In this document: positions 4,744 through 9,771 of the stretch, piece after piece | Numbering within the stretch: the stretch's first letter is position 1 | Layout of the letters: each line of letters begins with the position of its first letter | NCBI GenBank assembly: GCA_002424525.1 | Contig: DIKJ01000008.1 | Span: 17,952-27,722, forward strand | Length of the DNA stretch: 9,771 bases | Direction of reading: 5' to 3' | Source of the DNA: Bacteroidales bacterium UBA5621 | GTDB taxonomy: Bacteria > Bacteroidota > Bacteroidia > Bacteroidales > VadinHA17 | Notes under the pieces: model-generated | The model's input: the letters and a program-made list of their open reading frames with translations, nothing else | Told to the model about the DNA's origin: nothing | Databases searched by the model: none | Translations under genes and position numbers: made by a program

Positions 4744-7719
4744 TCAGCTTTCCGGTTTCATTATCACTCCCTTGTTGTTCTTTCCGTCGATCATAATCTC
4801 AAGAGGTTTCTCAAAATGGACGTGCCTGAGAAAATTATTCTCAAATACGGCATCCAGTCTGTTGAGATATTCAACATCATAATACCCTTCGCTGATATAT
4901 GGATTTATGGTAAAATATCCCACCCTGAAGGAAGTGAGGTTCTGAAAGAAATGAGTTCCCTGGCTCGGATCAATCCTGTAGTTTTTAAGTCCTGATTCAA
5001 TAATCAGCCTCGATGCTGAAATCTGAGGCCATTTTACCGGTATTCCCAGCCAGGGATCCGTTGACCCCCACCTTCCCGGTCCGATAAGCACGTAGCCTGC
5101 CCCATCCCTCTGAAAAAGAGTGTTGACCTTTTCAATCTCACCTGCTATCTCCTTATTATGTGCCGCATTAAAGGATTCAGGCTTTATATAGACCAGATCG
5201 TGTATCTCCTTTAAGATACCGTTGCCGAGTGCCGATTCGGAGTATATGATCGTCTGCTCAGCCCTGACATTGTCGAGGTTTATGCTGAACGATTCATCTG
5301 TCTGGACTATCGGCCTGATCTGCAGGAAATAAAAGACTTTTGGCGTAGCCGGAGGAGTCTCAAGGTTCACGGCAAATTCAATTTCGACAGGGCAGTTCAT
5401 TTCCTTCTGACAGAGGCCGAGGATTGTCGTGAGGATCTCTGACAGGGGAAAAAGGTTATGCTGAAGGATATTTGAAAAGGTTATTACCCTCTGGCCCCGG
5501 TGACTTATCCCATCGCGCAGTATATTATTGTTGTGATCGTATGTTGATGCAATTAATTTCATTGCACCGTCATTGTTTGCATCTTTTATGTCGATCCTTC
5601 TGATGTTTACACCGTCATCAGTGGAGGGAACGAAACTGTCTATATTCAGATCGAGTGCCCTGAACTCCTTTTGAGTATCCCTCAGGGCAGTTTCAGGTGA
5701 AGAGAGCTGGAGTATTTTTTTTGAATGCTTGGGAGAAAACCTCAGTGAGAGCCCGCCCTCGACAATTAGCTTTCCCAGGCCGAAAGCAACATTCACTATT
5801 CCGTCACCGGCCTTTTCTGATCCTATGGGATAATAGTTGATCGATCTGGCAACACCAGAAAAGGTAGGATAATAGATATCCCCGTGCCGGTTTCCGCACA
5901 CCTCCTGCAGGATAATTCCCATCTTCTCTTCATCAATCACATTGGAGGTAGCTGTCATATAAGCTTTGCTCCCCCGGTAATAGACCGAGGCGTAAACTTC
6001 CTTTATGGCATCTGACAACATCCTGACCATTATCTTGTTATCGGATATCCTGGGGATCATGTAAGTCGAATAAATTCCGGCAAATGGCTGATAATGTGAA
6101 TCTTCAAGTTTACTGGACGATCTGACAGCCAGGGGATGATTCCTCGAAACTGAAAGAAAAGCATAAAAATCCTGGTAAACCCTGCCTGGAAGTTCAGCAT
6201 TAATGAACCTGTTAAGTATCTCTTCGTCGGGCAGATCAGACAGCGCGACGGTGTAGAGGTTATTATGGTCCATGAACTCATCGAAGATGTCGGTGCTCAG
6301 CACAACAGTCCTTGGAACGGTAATCATGACATCGGGATACCTGTTGAAAAGCTTATTGTCTTTAATCAGCCGGTTGATGAAAGCAAGACCCCTTGCCTTC
6401 CCTCCTATTGAGCCCTCTCCGATCCGGGAGAAAACCTGGTATTCGTCATAGCTTGTCTTATCGAATTTGGCTATTACACCTCTCCCCTTTCCAAGCCTGA
6501 AGCTTGAGATTGCCACATAGAGGAACCTCCTGAGCTCGTCCATCGTCTCGAAGTCCTCCTTCCTGAGATACTTGAAGAGCTGAGCAACAGGAAAGAGAGC
6601 CCTGGCATTGAGCCACTTCGAAAAATGGTTGCGGGTCGCATGAAATTCAAGTGTTTTGTCAGGGATGGTCAGCAGTTTCTGCTGAAGGCTATGCAGGTCA
6701 GTCGCAATTGCGATCGGCTCCATGGTTTCCGGATTCTTGAAAACGAACGGGCCGAAGGCAAGATTCTGGATAATGAAGTTCCTGAGCTCGAGTGAGAGGG
6801 ATTTGGAATATTTATAAATAAAACCTGCACCAAGCTCTTCTGCAATCCTCTTATGCGCCAGGCTTGACGACTGGATAAGAAACGGCACCTGATCATCATC
6901 CTCCAGTACCACCTTGCACAGCTCGATCCCTGCATTTTCATCAAGCATATTGTTCCTTTTATAGCTTATGTCAGAGATAACCCCAAGCACGTTGTACTTG
7001 TACTTATTATAGAGGTCCAGTGCGTCATTGAAATTGGTTGCCAGCAGGATCTTCGGCCTGCCTCTCATTTTCAGCATCCGCTGGTGTTCATTGAGGGCTT
7101 CCCGCTGAAAATCAAGCGACTGCATGAGCACGATCCTGTACAGGTTTGGGAGGTAAGAGGAAATATACCTTATCGAATTCTCGACCAGTATGATCGCCTG
7201 TACTCCAACACTTTCAATATCGTGGTCTGCATTCATCTTATCCTCGATAAGCTTGATAATCGCAAGGATAAGCGAAGCATCCCCGAGCCAGCAAAAAACG
7301 TAGTCGATGGCACTGAGATCCTCCCCTGCCAGTCTCAGGGATACCTCCCGGGAGAAATGAGTAAGAACGACAATAGGTATTTTTTCATATTCGCCTTTAA
7401 TCCTTTTCGCCAGCCCGAACACATCTGTTCCCCTCAGGCTCAGCATTGATATGACAAGATCTATATTCCCTTCCTGCAGTATTCTGAATGCATCCTCTGC
7501 ATTGTCGGTCTGAACGAAAGATGGCGGATATTTCAGATTAAGCGATATATATTCATTGAAGATCTGTTCGTCTATTCTGCCGTCCTCTTCAAGCATATAG
7601 CTGTCGTAATTACTGCAGATTAGGAGCACTCTGCGAATACGTTTCTGCATCAGAAGGTCGAACGACGTATCGGTAAAATCATATTTCTGAAGATCGAGTA
7701 TTCCTTCGATGATCGTCAT
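4744..7719 (-). CDS. Dual-receiver, PPDK/PEP-synthase ATP-grasp protein lacking the PEP-binding barrel
   Basis: A 991-aa soluble protein of unknown role. Residues about 29-160 look like a receiver domain, but the phospho-acceptor position holds S91 (IDLVIS) and the usual Lys is absent. A second receiver-like domain (about 173-318) keeps D250 (VISD) and K303. From about 430 to 805 lies the PPDK_N ATP-grasp domain of PEP synthase/pyruvate phosphate dikinase. It shows GGK (439-441), AVRSSSKLED (531-540), MGIILQEV (600-607), FGLGKLIVEGG (646-656), EIEF (779-782) and QIRP (800-803), so ATP binding looks intact. No TSGG-H swivel motif or PEP/pyruvate TIM-barrel follows. Instead a 185-residue tail has GPGRWG (880-885) and GTHFF (H923). 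It follows its paralog by 13 bp, so the two are cotranscribed. Automatic tools would probably name it PEP synthase, which overstates the evidence. A regulated phosphotransferase is my inference. Confidence 0.85.
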   Translation of the reverse strand: MTIIEGILDLQKYDFTDTSFDLLMQKRIRRVLLICSNYDSYMLEEDGRIDEQIFNEYISLNLKYPPSFVQTDNAEDAFRILQEGNIDLVISMLSLRGTDVFGLAKRIKGEYEKIPIVVLTHFSREVSLRLAGEDLSAIDYVFCWLGDASLILAIIKLIEDKMNADHDIESVGVQAIILVENSIRYISSYLPNLYRIVLMQSLDFQREALNEHQRMLKMRGRPKILLATNFNDALDLYNKYKYNVLGVISDISYKRNNMLDENAGIELCKVVLEDDDQVPFLIQSSSLAHKRIAEELGAGFIYKYSKSLSLELRNFIIQNLAFGPFVFKNPETMEPIAIATDLHSLQQKLLTIPDKTLEFHATRNHFSKWLNARALFPVAQLFKYLRKEDFETMDELRRFLYVAISSFRLGKGRGVIAKFDKTSYDEYQVFSRIGEGSIGGKARGLAFINRLIKDNKLFNRYPDVMITVPRTVVLSTDIFDEFMDHNNLYTVALSDLPDEEILNRFINAELPGRVYQDFYAFLSVSRNHPLAVRSSSKLEDSHYQPFAGIYSTYMIPRISDNKIMVRMLSDAIKEVYASVYYRGSKAYMTATSNVIDEEKMGIILQEVCGNRHGDIYYPTFSGVARSINYYPIGSEKAGDGIVNVAFGLGKLIVEGGLSLRFSPKHSKKILQLSSPETALRDTQKEFRALDLNIDSFVPSTDDGVNIRRIDIKDANNDGAMKLIASTYDHNNNILRDGISHRGQRVITFSNILQHNLFPLSEILTTILGLCQKEMNCPVEIEFAVNLETPPATPKVFYFLQIRPIVQTDESFSINLDNVRAEQTIIYSESALGNGILKEIHDLVYIKPESFNAAHNKEIAGEIEKVNTLFQRDGAGYVLIGPGRWGSTDPWLGIPVKWPQISASRLIIESGLKNYRIDPSQGTHFFQNLTSFRVGYFTINPYISEGYYDVEYLNRLDAVFENNFLRHVHFEKPLEIMIDGKNNKGVIMKPES

Positions 7720-7732
7720 AAGCTTTCTGTTT

Positions 7733-9771
7733 TTATTTATTCATGGAGATTACGGCCATCCCTTTTCTTCCATCCATCCTTATAAGGAGGGGTTTTTCCG
7801 TCTGTACATGGCGGAAATATTTATAGTTCTTCACAACCTTCTGATCATTAAGCTTTTCCCAGTAAATCCCGGAATTTTTCGATTCCTGGCCGACCGAGAA
7901 GTAGCCCACATTCATTGAAGTAACGTTGTGGAAAAAATGAGAGCCCAGTGATGCGTCGATATGAAAATCCGGCAGGCTAACCTCAACTATTACCTTTGCA
8001 TTTGAGATCTGAGGCCAGACTACCGGTATACCGATGAATTTGTCCTTCGTGCCCCACCTTCCGGGACCTATCAGAACATATCTGCGGTTTTCGCTCAGCA
8101 TTTTCTTGTTTATCCGCTCTATCTCCGAAGCCATCTCAACCGTACCAGACCTGTCAAATCTTCCGGGTTCAAGAACAATTATATCCCTGATATAATCAAT
8201 AATTCCGTTGCCCATGCTTTTATTGGTCAGGAGCAACAGATCATCTTCATCGATAGAATCCGGGTCAATATTATAACCTGCCCCCATCCCAATAAGCGGC
8301 TTTATCTGAAGAAGATAGAATGATGCATGGTCCGACTCGTCCTTTGTCATGTCAACTGCAAATTCGATTTCCACAGGTGTACCGCATGCTTCAGTGACAA
8401 CATTAAGGATCGTCTTCAGCGCCGATGCCAGCGGTATGTAGTTATATTTCAGGATATCAGCAAAATTGACAACACGGGGGCCGGGAGAATCCAGTCCGGG
8501 GATGATCATGTCGTTATCAGCATTATACACTGAGGCTGAATGTTTCAGCGTACCATGTTTCTCCGCAACCGCAATGTCAAGCGTCACAAGGCCAGCGTTC
8601 TCACCAAGAAGCAGATCAATCTCTTTCTCTGCAAGGTTGACAGCATAGAACTTAACCTGTGAATTCTTGTAGAGATCTTCTTTCGGTACCATATCAAGCT
8701 CGGGGTAAGCCGGCGAAAACCTGAAAGTTTTCTCACCTTCCATGACATACTGGCCAAGTCCGGCGGCAATTACGGCAAATCCGTCGTCGGGCTTCATATG
8801 CGCGACCGGATAGTAATTGAACGACTGGGCAGTACCGCTGATATGCGGGTAGAATGTATCATCATACCTGTTACCTGCAACTTCCTGTATTACAATGGCC
8901 ATTTTCTCCTGCTCGATCTTATGGTTTATTGCTTCAAAATAGATACGTGCGTTCTTTGAATAGATCGATGCGAAAACAAGTTTGATGGCATCTGTCAGCT
9001 GTTTCAACCTGATTTCCTGTTCGGGGTGATTATTGGGCAGAAGGTATGTATCAAAAATTCCCGAGAATGGCTGGGTAAGCGAATCCTCAAAGAGGCTCGA
9101 TGAGCGGACGGCCACAGGTTTCTGTATGAGTTTGAGAAGTACCCTCAGATGCTTTTCCAGCGTATAGCTGATGCTGCCTTTCAGAAACAGATCCTGGATC
9201 AATCCAAAATCCTTATCCTCCTTTATCTTTTCCCAAAGGTGGTTTCTCTCCATGAACATGTCAAACTCATCGGTACCGATTATTGCGGTTATGGGTGTCC
9301 TGATATTAATACCCGGTATTAAACGGCCAAGCTCAAAACTGTATATGAGGGTATTGATGAAAGCGAGTCCGCGCCCCTTCCCTCCGAGGGACCCGGGGGC
9401 AAGGCTTACCACGTTGGTTTCATCAATCACCGCCGACTCTTCAAAGTTTATCACCCTTCCCTTGTTCATCTCCCTTCGACGCCTTCTGATGATATTGATC
9501 AGATACTCCCTCAGCTCCTTAAGGTTGCTGAAGTCGGCCACCTTCACAGGGTTTATCATCCTGGCGATCTTAACCTCTCCCCGCGCCATGAGCCACAGCG
9601 AAAAATGGTTTTTCATGGTGTGATATGCAAGCGAATCTTCAGGAACTGACTCGAGATAATTCTCAAACTCCTTCATGGATTTTGCAACTGCGATCTGACG
9701 TCCCTGATTGTCCCTGTAAATAAAATGGCCAAAGCCGAGATAATAATTAATGAAGGATTTTATGTCGCGCA
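7733..9771 (-). CDS. Paralogous PPDK/PEP-synthase ATP-grasp protein, N-terminus beyond window
   Basis: The open frame enters from the right edge (first full codon at 9769) and ends with TAA at 7733, giving 678 visible residues. The ATG at 9676 is internal: the 31 codons before it (LGFGHFIYRD and so on) align with residues about 312-342 of the downstream paralog. It shares with that paralog the NHFSxWLxAR linker, LGGKGRGLAFIN, PVAVRSSSLFEDS, MAIVIQEVAGNR, EIEFAVD, YVLIGPGRWG, the GSHFFHN histidine (codon at 7939-7937) and a closing RHVxxEKPL motif. Differences in the ATP site are QIKP for QIRP (Lys codon 8303-8301) and SGTAQS for SGVARS. Its missing N-terminus may also carry receiver domains, by analogy. 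The PEP-binding barrel is absent. It is the upstream member of the pair; the promoter lies outside the window. Function is unknown. Confidence 0.85.
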   Translation of the reverse strand, partial: RDIKSFINYYLGFGHFIYRDNQGRQIAVAKSMKEFENYLESVPEDSLAYHTMKNHFSLWLMARGEVKIARMINPVKVADFSNLKELREYLINIIRRRRREMNKGRVINFEESAVIDETNVVSLAPGSLGGKGRGLAFINTLIYSFELGRLIPGINIRTPITAIIGTDEFDMFMERNHLWEKIKEDKDFGLIQDLFLKGSISYTLEKHLRVLLKLIQKPVAVRSSSLFEDSLTQPFSGIFDTYLLPNNHPEQEIRLKQLTDAIKLVFASIYSKNARIYFEAINHKIEQEKMAIVIQEVAGNRYDDTFYPHISGTAQSFNYYPVAHMKPDDGFAVIAAGLGQYVMEGEKTFRFSPAYPELDMVPKEDLYKNSQVKFYAVNLAEKEIDLLLGENAGLVTLDIAVAEKHGTLKHSASVYNADNDMIIPGLDSPGPRVVNFADILKYNYIPLASALKTILNVVTEACGTPVEIEFAVDMTKDESDHASFYLLQIKPLIGMGAGYNIDPDSIDEDDLLLLTNKSMGNGIIDYIRDIIVLEPGRFDRSGTVEMASEIERINKKMLSENRRYVLIGPGRWGTKDKFIGIPVVWPQISNAKVIVEVSLPDFHIDASLGSHFFHNVTSMNVGYFSVGQESKNSGIYWEKLNDQKVVKNYKYFRHVQTEKPLLIRMDGRKGMAVISMNK

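Noticed and set aside
9171..9623. 150-codon plus-strand open frame
   Set aside because: It is antisense to the conserved ATP-grasp coding sequence, with low-complexity composition and no motifs.
9674..9676. ATG as the start of the right-hand dikinase-like gene
   Set aside because: The frame stays open upstream to the window edge, and those codons align with the paralog, so this Met is internal.

Overview
The window looks like chromosomal DNA from an uncultured member of the Bacteroidota (Bacteroidales-like). The reasons are the near absence of Shine-Dalgarno sequences, a promoter of the Bacteroidota TTG/TANNTTTG type in the divergent gap, a 7-bp GGGTACT/GAGTAAC repeat array between convergent genes, and the families present. 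No rRNA, tRNA, CRISPR array, transposase or phage gene is visible. This placement is inference from composition and family knowledge, not a database match.

Layout. Positions 1-2499 (minus strand) hold a tightly packed operon. Transcription starts near 2525 and runs leftward through mqnB (futalosine hydrolase), mqnD (1,4-dihydroxy-6-naphthoate synthase) and a secreted M28-family metallopeptidase cut off by the left edge; the gaps are 3-4 bp. A divergent promoter region of about 100 bp (2500-2602) separates it from a plus-strand operon at 2603-4547. That operon holds a 6-pyruvoyl-tetrahydropterin synthase/QueD family enzyme, folE (GTP cyclohydrolase I) and fabD (malonyl-CoA:ACP transacylase). 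A 196-bp convergent intergenic region (4548-4743) contains a heptamer array interrupted by a GC-rich hairpin unit.

Positions 4744-9771 (minus strand) are occupied by two tandem paralogous genes 13 bp apart. They encode very large proteins with the ATP-grasp half of PEP synthase/pyruvate phosphate dikinase. The downstream copy (991 aa, complete) carries two receiver-like domains at its N-terminus. The upstream copy is cut by the right edge of the window. Both lack the PEP/pyruvate TIM-barrel and end in a shared domain with a GPGRWG motif and an invariant G[TS]HFF histidine.

How the genes work together. mqnB and mqnD are two steps of the futalosine route to menaquinone, so the organism probably does not rely on the classical Men pathway. 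FolE makes 7,8-dihydroneopterin triphosphate, which is the substrate of the PTPS/QueD enzyme encoded just upstream, so these two form a pathway pair. FabD is a fatty acid synthesis housekeeping enzyme that shares the transcript. The dikinase-like pair is the least understood part of the window. It may be a signal-regulated phosphotransfer system, and it is the best candidate here for undescribed biology.
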